A stretch of 40,517 nt of DNA from Streptomyces sp. BV286 (GTDB lineage Bacteria; Actinomycetota; Actinomycetes; Streptomycetales; Streptomycetaceae). How positions within the stretch are numbered: position 1 is the stretch's first letter; each line of letters opens with the position of its first letter. The DNA is taken from the NCBI RefSeq assembly GCF_019090165.1, contig NZ_JAHRIB010000070.1, forward strand, positions 1-40,517. The letters are read 5' to 3'. Made by a program: the position numbers and the translations under genes. Of this stretch, positions 8,292 to 16,212 are shown one piece after another. The notes beneath the pieces are model-generated. The model had not been told where the DNA came from. It saw only the letters and a program-made list of their open reading frames with translations, and did not search any database.

Positions 8292-9188
8292 TTGAACAGC
8301 AACGCTTTCCGCATGCCCGCACGCAGGATGGCCGCCACCGCGGCCGCCGCCGCCCTGGCCGCGGGTCCCGCGACCCTGGCCGGTGCGGGCCAGGCCCACG
8401 CGACCGACGACCGCGGTCGCGCCGGAGCCGTCGTCCTGCGCACCGGGCTCGACGTCTCCCTGCTCGACAAGACCGTCGACGTCCCGCTCGCGGTCTCGCT
8501 CAACGAGGTCCGGGCTCCGCGGAGTGCCGAGAAGACCACGCTCACCGCGAAGTTGGACGGCGTCGAGGGCGGCAGACCGTTCACCGTTCTCGGAGCGGAG
8601 GTCGCCAGGGCGAGCGCGACCGTCACCGAGGAGAAGGCCGAGGGTTCGGTGCACCTCGCCCATGCCAAGGTGCACCTCCCGGGTCTGCCCCTGCTCTCCC
8701 TGATCGAGGTCGACCAGGTCACCGCGAAGGCGGTCTGCGCGGTGGGCGAGAAGCCGGTCGCCTCGGCCGACCCGCTGGGCGCGGTCACGGTGCTCGGCAG
8801 GAGGACCACTCTCACCGCCGGAGGCATCACCGAGGTGAAGGTGCCCGGCGTCGGTGAGGTCCGCCTCGACCTGACATCCCTGCGCACCACCTCGCGTACG
8901 GCCGCCGCGACAGCGCTCGAACTGAAGGTCTCCGTGAACCCGTTGAAGCTCAACGTGGCCGATGTCGAGGGCACGGTCACCCTGGCCGAGGCCACCTGCA
9001 AGTCACCCGCCGTGGCGGCGGCCCCGACCGAACCCGCGGCCGAGGTCGAGCCGCAGGGGGCGCCCGTCGAGGAGGCCAACCTCGCCGAGACCGGAGGCAG
9101 TTCGGCGACGCCGTACGTCGCCGCGGGGGCGGTCGCCCTGCTGGTGGCGGGCGGTGGGGCCTTCGCGATGGCCCGCCGCCGGAGGTGA
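8292..9188 (+). CDS. secreted cell-wall-anchored protein with LAXTG sortase signal
   Basis: This is a product of about 298 residues with an N-terminal signal peptide (RMPARRMAATAAAAALAAG, cleavage near GQAHA). A beta-rich body contains CAVGEK and a second cysteine near ATCKSP, followed by a Pro/Glu/Ala linker. The sorting signal LAETG (264-268) is followed by a hydrophobic helix and the RRRR tail. LAXTG is the class E sortase motif of actinobacteria, so the protein should be covalently attached to peptidoglycan. The body has no domain that I recognise. From memory it matches SCO1860, a listed sortase substrate of S. coelicolor. I favour the TTG start at 8292 (NSNAFRMPARR follows); an ATG at 8313 would shorten it by seven residues. 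Confidence 0.85.
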   Translation: MNSNAFRMPARRMAATAAAAALAAGPATLAGAGQAHATDDRGRAGAVVLRTGLDVSLLDKTVDVPLAVSLNEVRAPRSAEKTTLTAKLDGVEGGRPFTVLGAEVARASATVTEEKAEGSVHLAHAKVHLPGLPLLSLIEVDQVTAKAVCAVGEKPVASADPLGAVTVLGRRTTLTAGGITEVKVPGVGEVRLDLTSLRTTSRTAAATALELKVSVNPLKLNVADVEGTVTLAEATCKSPAVAAAPTEPAAEVEPQGAPVEEANLAETGGSSATPYVAAGAVALLVAGGGAFAMARRRR

Positions 9189-9245
9189 CACCTCCCTCCG
9201 GGGGCGGGAGAGGAGGGGCAGGGACGGGAGGGCCGGGTGTCGTCC

Positions 9246-9295
9246 GCGGGCCGGTGGGGGTGGGTCGCGCCGTTCCTCGCGCCCCTGAAGGGGCG
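9246..9295. repeat. Streptomyces intergenic repeat, copy 1 of a tandem pair
   Basis: This 50-base unit begins GCGGGCCGGTGGGGG, contains GGTCGCGCCGTTCCTCGCGC and ends in a CCCCT/AGGGG mini-hairpin. It aligns without gaps to the unit at 9321-9370, differing at about seven positions. It lies between the convergent LAXTG gene and cobC, where a bidirectional terminator would be expected. Confidence 0.8.
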
Positions 9296-9320
9296 GTGGG
9301 GTGGGGTGAGTTGGTCTGCT

Positions 9321-9370
9321 GCGGGCCGGTAGGGGCTGGTCGCGCAGTTCCTCGCGCCCCTCCGGGGGCG
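9321..9370. repeat. Streptomyces intergenic repeat, copy 2 of a tandem pair
   Basis: This is the second 50-base unit, beginning GCGGGCCGGTAGGGG and containing GGTCGCGCAGTTCCTCGCGC, 75 bases after the first. It is closer to the commonest form of the element than copy 1. The CCCCTCCGGGGG end can fold into a short hairpin. It lies 25 bases from the cobC stop. Confidence 0.8.
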
Positions 9371-9394
9371 CTCTCGAAGTCGTCCGACCGTCGG

Positions 9395-10543
9395 TCAGGT
9401 GTCTCGTAGGCTCAGTGCCTGGTCCAGGGCCTGGAGGAAGCGGTTGACCGTCGGGCGGTCGCGTACCGCCAGTCGCAGCCAGGTCTCGTCCAGCCCCGGG
9501 AACGTGTCGCCGCGCCTCACCGCGAAGCCCAGTCGGCGCAGCCGGGCCCGGACCGCCGCCGCCCCGGGGAGGCCGACCAGGACGAAGGGCCCCTCGGCGG
9601 GCTCCGCGACCCGGACCCCGTCGGACGCGAACTCCTTGAGTCCCGCGACCAGATGGGCCCGGTCCGTGGCGACGCGACGGGCCGCCTGCGCCTGCTCGGC
9701 GAGGGCCCTCGGGGTCATACAGGCCTCGGCGGCGGCCAGCGCGGGCGTGGACACCGGCCACAGCGGCTGTCCGCGTTCGAGCCCGGCGACCGTCTCGGGG
9801 TCCGCGAGCACGTAACCGATCCGCAGCCCCGCGAGCCCCCACGTCTTGGTGAGGCTGCGCAGCACCACGAGCCCCGGCACGTCGGTGCGCCCCGCCAGCG
9901 CCTCCCGCTCGTCCGGCACCGCGTCCATGAACGCCTCGTCGACCACCAATGTCCGCCCGGGACGGGCGAGTCGGGCGATCAGACCGGCCGGATGGAGGAC
10001 GGACGTGGGGTTGGTCGGGTTGCCGATCACCACCAGGTCCGCTTCCTCGGGAACCGCCGACGGGTCGAGCCGGAACCCGTCCTGCGGCCGCAGCAGCACC
10101 CGGTCCACGGCGTGGCCCGCGTCCCGCAGCGCCGCCTCCGGCTCCGTGAACTGCGGGTGCACGACGACGGGGTGACGGACCTTCAGCCCCCGGGCGAGCA
10201 GCACGAAGGCCTCGGCGGCTCCGGCCGTGAGCAGCACCCGCTCCACGGGCAGCCCGTGCCGCACGGCCACGGCGGCCCGCGCGGCCCGCCCGTCCGGGTA
10301 GGCCGCGAGCCCGCCCAGCGACGCGGCGATGCGATCGCGCAGCCAGGCCGGGGGAGTACCGGCACGGACGTTCACGGCGAGGTCGACGAGCGCCGAGCCG
10401 TCGTCCCGCACCTCGGCGTCGCCGTGGTGCCGCAGATCGTGCGCCCGGCCGTGCCCGCCGGGACCGGGCTCGTCAGGACCGGGACCGCCGGTGCCCCGGG
10501 AGCCGGGGCCGGGGCCGTCTCTGTCGTCGCTGTCAGTGCGCAT
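9395..10543 (-). CDS. cobC: CobC-type PLP-dependent aminotransferase (Rv2231c-like), cobalamin cluster
   Basis: This 382-residue class I/II aminotransferase-fold protein has LVVIGNPTNPTSVLHPAG, LVVDEAFMD with the PLP-ring aspartate, and SLTKTWGLAGLRIGY with the Schiff-base lysine. It resembles histidinol-phosphate aminotransferase and the actinobacterial Rv2231c/CobC group. In other bacteria CobC/CobD members make aminopropanol phosphate from threonine phosphate for the nucleotide loop, which would suit its place as the last gene of the cobalamin cluster. The first 45 residues are a Gly/Pro/Asp-rich extension. Its start overlaps the end of cbiX by 11 bases. A histidine-pathway role is less likely given the context. 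Confidence 0.82.
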   Translation of the reverse strand: MRTDSDDRDGPGPGSRGTGGPGPDEPGPGGHGRAHDLRHHGDAEVRDDGSALVDLAVNVRAGTPPAWLRDRIAASLGGLAAYPDGRAARAAVAVRHGLPVERVLLTAGAAEAFVLLARGLKVRHPVVVHPQFTEPEAALRDAGHAVDRVLLRPQDGFRLDPSAVPEEADLVVIGNPTNPTSVLHPAGLIARLARPGRTLVVDEAFMDAVPDEREALAGRTDVPGLVVLRSLTKTWGLAGLRIGYVLADPETVAGLERGQPLWPVSTPALAAAEACMTPRALAEQAQAARRVATDRAHLVAGLKEFASDGVRVAEPAEGPFVLVGLPGAAAVRARLRRLGFAVRRGDTFPGLDETWLRLAVRDRPTVNRFLQALDQALSLRDT

Positions 10544-11459
10544 GGGAGTGTGTGTGGCCGCCGTGGTGGTGCCCGTGGTGGTGCCCGTCGTCGTCCGGGT
10601 GGAAGTGCGGCTGCTGGGGAAGCCCCACCTTGTCCTCGAAGCCGGGCAGCGCGATCCGGTAGACGCAGGAGTCGCAGTTCATCCGCAGATCGCCCTCGAC
10701 GGCCTCCCGGTAGCGCTCCATGACCAGGTCGAGCAGCTCCGGCTCCGGTCCGATGACGTCCGCGGAGACCACGTCGGTCTCCGGATGCGCCGCCGCCCAC
10801 CCCTCGGTCTGCTGCCGCACCCGGTCCGGAAGGATGCCGGTGAACAGGAAGTAGGGGAGCACGACGATCCGCCGCGCGCCGAGCTTCACACAGCGGTCCA
10901 GGCCCGACGGCACGTCCGGCGCGGCCAGCGAGACGAACGCCGTCTCCACACCCGCGTAACCGCGCCCCTCCCACAGCAGCCGCGCCGCCTTGTGCACCTC
11001 CGCGTTGGCGTCCGGGTCGGTCGAGCCGCGTCCGACGAGCAGCACGGTCACCTCGGCCCGGTCCTCGGGTGTGCGCACCGACCCGCCGAGTGCCTCGTCG
11101 AGCCGTCGCTCCAGCACGGTGAGCAACGCCGGGTGGGGGCCCAGCGGACGCCCGTACGTGTACGAGATCCCGGGGTGCCGCTCCTTCTCGCGGGTCAGCG
11201 CGGCCGGGATGTCGCCCTTGGCGTGACCGGCGGACACGAGCATCAGGGGAACCGCGGCGAACCTGCGCACCCCCTGCTCGACCAGCTCGGCCACCGCGTC
11301 GCCGAGCGGCGGCGGGGACAGCTCGATGAAGCCGCCCGCCACGGGCAGGCCGGGGTTGCGGCGGCCCAGCTCCCGGACGAAGTCGCGGAACGCCTCGGCT
11401 CCGGCATCGTCCCGGGTGCCATGGCCGGCGATGAGCAGGGCGGGGGCGGGGGTGGTCAC
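10533..11459 (-). CDS. cbiX: sirohydrochlorin cobaltochelatase CbiX with histidine-rich tail
   Basis: This 308-residue two-domain chelatase of the CbiX type inserts cobalt into sirohydrochlorin. Metal-binding histidines are H13 (AGHGTRD) and H79 (SAGHAKGD). MNCDSCVYR near residue 270 supplies a cysteine pair of the kind linked to an iron-sulfur centre in long CbiX proteins. The last 24 residues contain 12 histidines (HFHPDDDGHHHGHHHGG and on), a likely cobalt reservoir. The GTG at 11459 overlaps the cobH stop (GTGA) and has GAGGAG upstream; longer frames are ruled out by cobH. Early cobalt insertion is a mark of the anaerobic-type route, although the cluster also has CobN. Reduction to a ferrochelatase for siroheme is an alternative role. 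Confidence 0.92.
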   Translation of the reverse strand: MTTPAPALLIAGHGTRDDAGAEAFRDFVRELGRRNPGLPVAGGFIELSPPPLGDAVAELVEQGVRRFAAVPLMLVSAGHAKGDIPAALTREKERHPGISYTYGRPLGPHPALLTVLERRLDEALGGSVRTPEDRAEVTVLLVGRGSTDPDANAEVHKAARLLWEGRGYAGVETAFVSLAAPDVPSGLDRCVKLGARRIVVLPYFLFTGILPDRVRQQTEGWAAAHPETDVVSADVIGPEPELLDLVMERYREAVEGDLRMNCDSCVYRIALPGFEDKVGLPQQPHFHPDDDGHHHGHHHGGHTHSHAH

Positions 11460-12091
11460 GATTTCTCCTCGGGATACGAAACGGGGTGGTACAGCAGGGC
11501 GTTGAGCGCGGCCGCCGCGACGGCCGAACCGCCCTTCTCGGACACGTTGCTGACGGCGGGCAGCCCGCTCTCGCGGAGCGCCGCCTTGGACTCGGCCGCA
11601 CCGACGAAACCGACGGGCAGACCGATGACGAGCGCCGGGGCGGCGTCGAGGGTGAGCAGCTCCTCCAGCGCGGTGGGAGCACAGCCGATCACCCAGAGCG
11701 CGCCGGGCCCGACCTGCTCGTACGCGAGCCGGACGGCGTGCGCCGAACGGGTCAGCCCCGGACCGGACTTGGCGTCCTTGAGACGGCACACGGTCTCGCG
11801 GCGCGTGATGCCCGCCGCGACCATCTCCACGTCCACGACGACGGGCGCCCCGTCGTGCAGGGCCCGGTGCGCCCTCTCCAGCGCGCCCTCGTCCGTGACG
11901 AGGTCCGCCGCGTACTCCAGGTCGGCGGCGGAGTGGATCACCCGCTCCACGACGGCCCTGGTCAGCGGCGGGAAGTGCGAGGTGTCGAGGCGGGCCCGCA
12001 GCCGCCGGAAGGACTCCTCCTCGATGGGGTGCACGACCCGCGGCTGCGGGAACACCCGGCTCACCCCGGGTCCTCGGTCCACCTGGCTCAC
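11456..12091 (-). CDS. cobH: precorrin-8X methylmutase
   Basis: This 211-residue CobH/CbiC protein moves the methyl group from C11 to C12 of the corrin ring, giving hydrogenobyrinic (or cobyrinic) acid. VVHPIEEESFRRLRARLD near residue 20 contains the conserved catalytic histidine region. DVEMVAAGITRR and the glycine-rich PALVIGLPVGFVGAAESK are family signatures. The GTG start overlaps the preceding cbiG/cobJ stop (GTGA), and its own stop overlaps cbiX. Length is normal for the family. Confidence 0.94.
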   Translation of the reverse strand: MSQVDRGPGVSRVFPQPRVVHPIEEESFRRLRARLDTSHFPPLTRAVVERVIHSAADLEYAADLVTDEGALERAHRALHDGAPVVVDVEMVAAGITRRETVCRLKDAKSGPGLTRSAHAVRLAYEQVGPGALWVIGCAPTALEELLTLDAAPALVIGLPVGFVGAAESKAALRESGLPAVSNVSEKGGSAVAAAALNALLYHPVSYPEEKS

Positions 12092-13773
12092 TTGGGTTCC
12101 TCCTGCCAGCGGTAGCCGCGCGGCGTCACCATACGGCCGGCGATCTCACGGGTCGCCGTGTTGCCCACGGTCACCACCGTCATCATGTCCACCGTCGCCG
12201 GGTCGAGTCCCGAGAGGGTGGTGACCCGGCTGGACTCGTCCGGCCGGGAGGCATTGCGCACGACTCCCACGGGCGTCGTCGGCTCACGGTGGTCCGCGAG
12301 GATCGTGAGCGCCTTGGGGAGCTGCCAGTCACGGCCCCGGCTGCGCGGGTTGTAGAAGGTGACCACGATGTCGGCCTCGGCCGCCGCCCGTACCCGGCGC
12401 TCGATGACCTCCCACGGAGTGTGCAGGTCGGACAGGCTGATCGACACGTGGTCGTGGCCGAGCGGCGCACCCAGGATCGCCCCGGCCGCGAGCGCGGCCG
12501 TGACTCCGGGCACCCCCACCACGTCGATGTCGTCGGACGCCTCCGCGAGCGCGGGCGACGCCATCGCGTACACCCCCGCGTCACCGCTGCCGATCAGCGC
12601 GACGGCCTGTCCGAGCCGGGCCTCGGCCACGGCCGTGCGGGCCCGCTCCTCCTCGGCCCCGAGCCCCGACTCCAGGACGCGGGTGCCCGGGCGGAGCAGG
12701 TCGCGGATCTGGTCGACGTACTGGTCGAGGCCCACGAGCACGGAGGCCCGGCGCAGTTCGTCCTTCGCGCGCGGGGTGAGGAGGTCCCGGGCGCCGGGTC
12801 CGAGCCCGACCACCGCGAGCCGCCCGCGTGCGGCCCGGCGGACGACCGCGCAGGTCGCCATCGCCGGGACCGCGGCCGACTTGCGCTTGGGTACGAGAAG
12901 TTCACCGCCGCGGACGAGCGCCGCGGCCTCGGCGACGGAGGGCGTACCGACGGCGGCGAGCGGCGCGTCCGAGGGGTTCGGCACGTCCACCTTCGCCAAC
13001 TCCTCGGCGGCGTACGTCACCAGCGGCACCCCGAGCCGCTCGGCCGCCCCGACGATGCCGGGCTCACCGGCCTTCGCGTCGACGGTGGCGAGCTCGGCGA
13101 CGGACCTCGCGGACAGCCCGGCATCGCGCAGGGCCTCCTCGACGAGCCCGAGCACCTCGTCGACGGGAGCGCCCTTGGAGGCACCGACACCGACGACGAG
13201 GGAAGGCGGCCGGAGAACGACCTCGCGCTCGGCGGGCTCAACGGCCCTGTCGGTCACGCGAATCGAATGCGCACCCTCGGGTGCGAGGGCCGGGAGCGGC
13301 GGCAACGGCCAGGCCAACTCGGCCTCCAGGACGACCGGTTCGCCGTCCAGCATGGCCCGTGACACCCCCGCCACGTCACCCTCGGCCGGGAAGCCGAGCG
13401 TGTCGAGACCCGGCACGCCGACGGAGTCGGTGGCGGTCGTCACGACCGGTTCGGCTCCGAGCAGCTCCGCGATTTCGTGGGCGAGTTCGTTGGCGCCGCC
13501 CCCGTGACCGCCGACCAGGGACACCGCGAACCGTCCGCCCTCGTCGACGCACACGATCCCCGGGTCGGACGCCTTGTCGGCGAGCAGCGGCGCGACGAGC
13601 CGCACCACGGCCCCCGTGGCGAGGAAGCACACGAGCTGCTCGCACTCCGTGAAAGCCCGCCGCACGGCGTCCCCGACGGGCCCCTCGTAGACGCGGGTGC
13701 GGCCGGGCCAGGCCGAGGCCACCCGCTCGCAGCCCGCCGACCCGGCGGCCGTCGCGGAAATCAGGCCGATCAC
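12088..13773 (-). CDS. cobJ: CbiG / precorrin-3B C17-methyltransferase fusion
   Basis: This 561-residue bifunctional protein contains CbiG-like N- and C-terminal domains at residues 1 to about 313 (FLATGAVVRLVAPLL, SLVGGHGGGANELA, VVGVGASKGAPVDEV). A CobJ/CbiH SAM-dependent methyltransferase follows from about 318 (LAVVGLGPGARDLLTPRAK, ALIGSGDAGVYAMA, VVTFYNPRSRGRDWQL). CobJ methylates C17 with ring contraction. CbiG opens the lactone formed in the cobalt-early route and releases the two-carbon fragment. The GTG start overlaps the cobL stop. The fusion pairs consecutive steps. In a pathway lacking a visible cobG, it suggests that ring contraction follows CbiH-like chemistry, which is an inference. 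Confidence 0.92.
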   Translation of the reverse strand: MIGLISATAAGSAGCERVASAWPGRTRVYEGPVGDAVRRAFTECEQLVCFLATGAVVRLVAPLLADKASDPGIVCVDEGGRFAVSLVGGHGGGANELAHEIAELLGAEPVVTTATDSVGVPGLDTLGFPAEGDVAGVSRAMLDGEPVVLEAELAWPLPPLPALAPEGAHSIRVTDRAVEPAEREVVLRPPSLVVGVGASKGAPVDEVLGLVEEALRDAGLSARSVAELATVDAKAGEPGIVGAAERLGVPLVTYAAEELAKVDVPNPSDAPLAAVGTPSVAEAAALVRGGELLVPKRKSAAVPAMATCAVVRRAARGRLAVVGLGPGARDLLTPRAKDELRRASVLVGLDQYVDQIRDLLRPGTRVLESGLGAEEERARTAVAEARLGQAVALIGSGDAGVYAMASPALAEASDDIDVVGVPGVTAALAAGAILGAPLGHDHVSISLSDLHTPWEVIERRVRAAAEADIVVTFYNPRSRGRDWQLPKALTILADHREPTTPVGVVRNASRPDESSRVTTLSGLDPATVDMMTVVTVGNTATREIAGRMVTPRGYRWQEEPK

Positions 13774-15251
13774 TGGGTGACTCCTTCACTGTGCGCCGGA
13801 GGCCTGACGCCCCACAGCAGGAACACGGGGTTGGTCGCCGCGAGCCGGGTGACGTCCCCGGGCAGCGGCGCGAGCCGGGACGACTGCAGCAGCACGCCCT
13901 CGCAGTCGAGCCCGGCCAGGACGAGCGCGTCCCGCACCGCCGGAACCCGGTCGAGCGCGGCCATCGCCACGACGACCGACCGCCGGGCCCGCCGCGCGCA
14001 GGCCGTCACGATGGCGGGCAGCTCCCGCCCGCCCCCGCCGACGAACACGGCGTCGGGATCGGGCAGGTCGGACAGCACGGTCGGGGCGGCCCCGTGCACG
14101 GCGGTCACGTCGACCCCGTGCGCGGCCGCGTTGGCGCGCACGCGCTCCACGCCGTCCCGGGTCTTCTCCACGGCGGTCACGGCGGCCCCGAGCCGGGCGC
14201 ACTCCACGGCGACCGAACCGGACCCGGCGCCGATGTCCCACACATGGTCACCGAGCCGCGGTCCGAGCCGCGCCAGCGCCAGCGCCCGTACCTCGAACTT
14301 GGTGATCATCGAGTCCCGGTGGGCGAACTCGCTCTCGGCCAGCGCCCATCGGGAGGGCGTCGGCGCCGGACCGGCGATCGTGCGCGCGGGCGACAGGAGG
14401 CGTGACTCGTCGAGGCACAGCACGACGTTCACCGCCTGACCCCAGTCGCGTACGGCGGCCTCGGCGGGCGTCACCCGCTCCACCCGCTCACCGGAACCCG
14501 AAGCCGAACCGGACCCCGAGCCTTCGCCGGCACCCGAACCCGCGCTCGCTCCCGTACCCGCACCCGAACCCGTACCCGCGCTCGCTCCCGAGCCCGAACC
14601 GAGCGCCGATGCCACCACGAGCATCCGGTCGCCGGACCGCAGTGCGGCGCCGAGCTCCGCGGGCCCGGATCCGGGGCCCGTCAGCACGGCCACCTTCGGG
14701 TGGGCCCGGCAGACGTTCACGGCGGTCCGCAGGTCCCGTCCGTGCGCGCTCACCACCACGGCGTCGTCCCATGTCAGCCCGGCCCGCGCGAAGGCGGTGG
14801 CGACGGACGACACCCCCGGGCGCACGTCCAGCCGCCCGGCCCCGAACCGCTCCGCGAGCGCCCGGACGATCCCGAAGAACCCCGGGTCCCCGGAAGCCAG
14901 CACGACGACCCGGCCCTGGCCGGCGGCCCACGCCGCCGGGTTCGTCCGGTCCGCCGTCGCCGCACTCCCTGCCGCTGCCGCCGCTGCCGCTGTCGCTGTC
15001 GCGGTTCCGGTCTGGGGCGGGGTCTCCGCCGCGGCCTGCGCCTCCGCCGCCGTCTCCGCCTTCTCCAGATACCGCTCGATCGCGTCGAGGGCGGGCGCGA
15101 GCGGGCCGAGGACGATCCGCGAGGCCGTGTCCGGGAGTGCGGCGCGGTCCAGGTGACGCCGGGCACCGACGACGAGCCCCGCTCCGCCCAACGCCTCCTC
15201 GGCGTCCGGGGGAAGGGGCGCCCCCGTGCCCGTACCGACGACGGTGATCAC
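13770..15251 (-). CDS. cobL: precorrin-6Y C5,15-methyltransferase (decarboxylating), with low-complexity insertions
   Basis: This 493-residue CobL protein has a CbiE domain (about 1-285) and a CbiT methyltransferase domain (about 300-493; WDIGAGSGSVAVECARLG is the SAM motif). It methylates C5 and C15 and removes the C12 acetate carboxyl. The GTG start at 15251 overlaps the cobM stop (GTGA), so the longer frame is discarded. Two low-complexity segments interrupt CbiE: an Ala/Thr-rich one at about residues 68-104 and a Gly/Ser-rich one at about 218-255. They make the protein about 80 residues longer than typical CobL. They sit between conserved blocks, probably as surface loops. Confidence 0.92.
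   Translation of the reverse strand: MITVVGTGTGAPLPPDAEEALGGAGLVVGARRHLDRAALPDTASRIVLGPLAPALDAIERYLEKAETAAEAQAAAETPPQTGTATATAAAAAAAGSAATADRTNPAAWAAGQGRVVVLASGDPGFFGIVRALAERFGAGRLDVRPGVSSVATAFARAGLTWDDAVVVSAHGRDLRTAVNVCRAHPKVAVLTGPGSGPAELGAALRSGDRMLVVASALGSGSGASAGTGSGAGTGASAGSGAGEGSGSGSASGSGERVERVTPAEAAVRDWGQAVNVVLCLDESRLLSPARTIAGPAPTPSRWALAESEFAHRDSMITKFEVRALALARLGPRLGDHVWDIGAGSGSVAVECARLGAAVTAVEKTRDGVERVRANAAAHGVDVTAVHGAAPTVLSDLPDPDAVFVGGGGRELPAIVTACARRARRSVVVAMAALDRVPAVRDALVLAGLDCEGVLLQSSRLAPLPGDVTRLAATNPVFLLWGVRPPAHSEGVTQ
14487..14600. repeat. imperfect 6-base tandem repeat encoding the Gly/Ser insert of CobL
   Basis: On the plus strand the segment is a run of CCCGAA/CCCGTA/CCCGCA-like hexamers. 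It includes two copies of CCCGCGCTCGCTCCCG. In the cobL frame it encodes alternating Gly, Ser, Ala and Thr. This is the look of slippage-driven expansion inside a gene, so its length should differ between related strains. Confidence 0.7.
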
Positions 15252-16066
15252 GGTGTGGCACCCCGCGTCCGCAGCGCCTTGCGGGCCTGGGGGTCGGCCT
15301 TGCGGAAGCCGTGGAAGTGGCCGGGGTGGTAGAGGTGCGAGCGCGTGCCGTGCGCTTCGAGGGCCGGGCCGACCAGGAACAACGTGTGCTTCCAGAGCTT
15401 GTGCTCCTTGACGGTCTCCTCCAGCGTCTCGATCGTGCACCTCACGATCAGTTCCTCCGGCCAGGTCGCCTGATAGGCGACGACGACCGGGGTCGAGGTC
15501 GGATACCCGCCCTCCAGCAGCTCCCGTACGAGCTGCCCGCTGCGGGCGGCCGACAGGAACAGGGCCATCGTGGTGCCGTGCCGCGCGAACTCCCGCACCT
15601 CCTCGCCCGGCGGCATCGGCGTCTTGCCCCCGCCGAGCCGGGTGAGGATCACGGACTGTGCGACCTCGGGGATGGTCAGCTCGCGCTGGGCGAGCGCGGC
15701 GACGGCCGAGAAGGACGAGACGCCGGGCACGATCTCCGTCTCGATACCGATGTCGGCGCACCGGTCGACCTGCTCCTGCGTGCCGCCCCAGAGCGCCGGG
15801 TCGCCCGAGTGGATGCGGGCCACCTTCAGCCCGTCCGCCGCCGCCCGCTCGTACACGGCGACGACGTCCTCCAGCGACATGGTCGCCGAGTCCAGGATCT
15901 CGGCACCCTCACGGGCGTGTTCGAGAACCTCCGCCTGCACCAGGCTGGCCGCCCAGATCACGACGTCGGCCTCGGCGATGGCGCGCGCGGCACGGAACGT
16001 CAGCAGGTCGGCGGCGCCGGGCCCGGCTCCGACGAAGGTCACCTTGCCGGTGGGGGCATCGGCCAT
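15248..16066 (-). CDS. cobM: precorrin-4 C11-methyltransferase
   Basis: This 272-residue SAM-dependent tetrapyrrole methylase of the CobM/CbiF type methylates C11. GKVTFVGAGPGAADLLTFRA is the N-terminal glycine loop. ARIHSGDPALWGGTQEQ, EIVPGVSSFSAVAALAQREL and SVILTRLGGGKTPMP are CobM-specific blocks. The frame is open to 16129, but the ATG at 16066 has GAGAGGA nine bases upstream and the homology begins there. It is the first gene of the second cobalamin run and is divergent from the ZIP gene, so the 146-base spacer between them must hold its promoter. I see no riboswitch in that spacer. Confidence 0.94.
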   Translation of the reverse strand: MADAPTGKVTFVGAGPGAADLLTFRAARAIAEADVVIWAASLVQAEVLEHAREGAEILDSATMSLEDVVAVYERAAADGLKVARIHSGDPALWGGTQEQVDRCADIGIETEIVPGVSSFSAVAALAQRELTIPEVAQSVILTRLGGGKTPMPPGEEVREFARHGTTMALFLSAARSGQLVRELLEGGYPTSTPVVVAYQATWPEELIVRCTIETLEETVKEHKLWKHTLFLVGPALEAHGTRSHLYHPGHFHGFRKADPQARKALRTRGATP

Positions 16067-16212
16067 GGAACGAGGTCCTCTCCTGGGAGTGCTGCGAGTG
16101 CCGTGGGTGTCGGGGGTGTCGGGGGACATCAGCGCACGTGTTCCCGAAGCCGAGGGGTCTCGGGTGTGCGGCGGACGTGCGTGAAGACGGTTTGATCGGA
16201 TAGCAAGGGCTT
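16067..16212. promoter_or_regulatory. divergent promoter region between cobM and the ZIP transporter
   Basis: The 146-base spacer must serve both the second cobalamin run (minus) and the ZIP gene (plus). I find no cobalamin riboswitch signature (no CCACTGT core or B12 box). There is also no AT-rich palindrome of the Zur or NikR/Nur type, and no clear -10/-35 pair. A short hairpin-capable CCGAAGCCGAGGGGTCTCGG lies at its centre. Confidence 0.45.
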
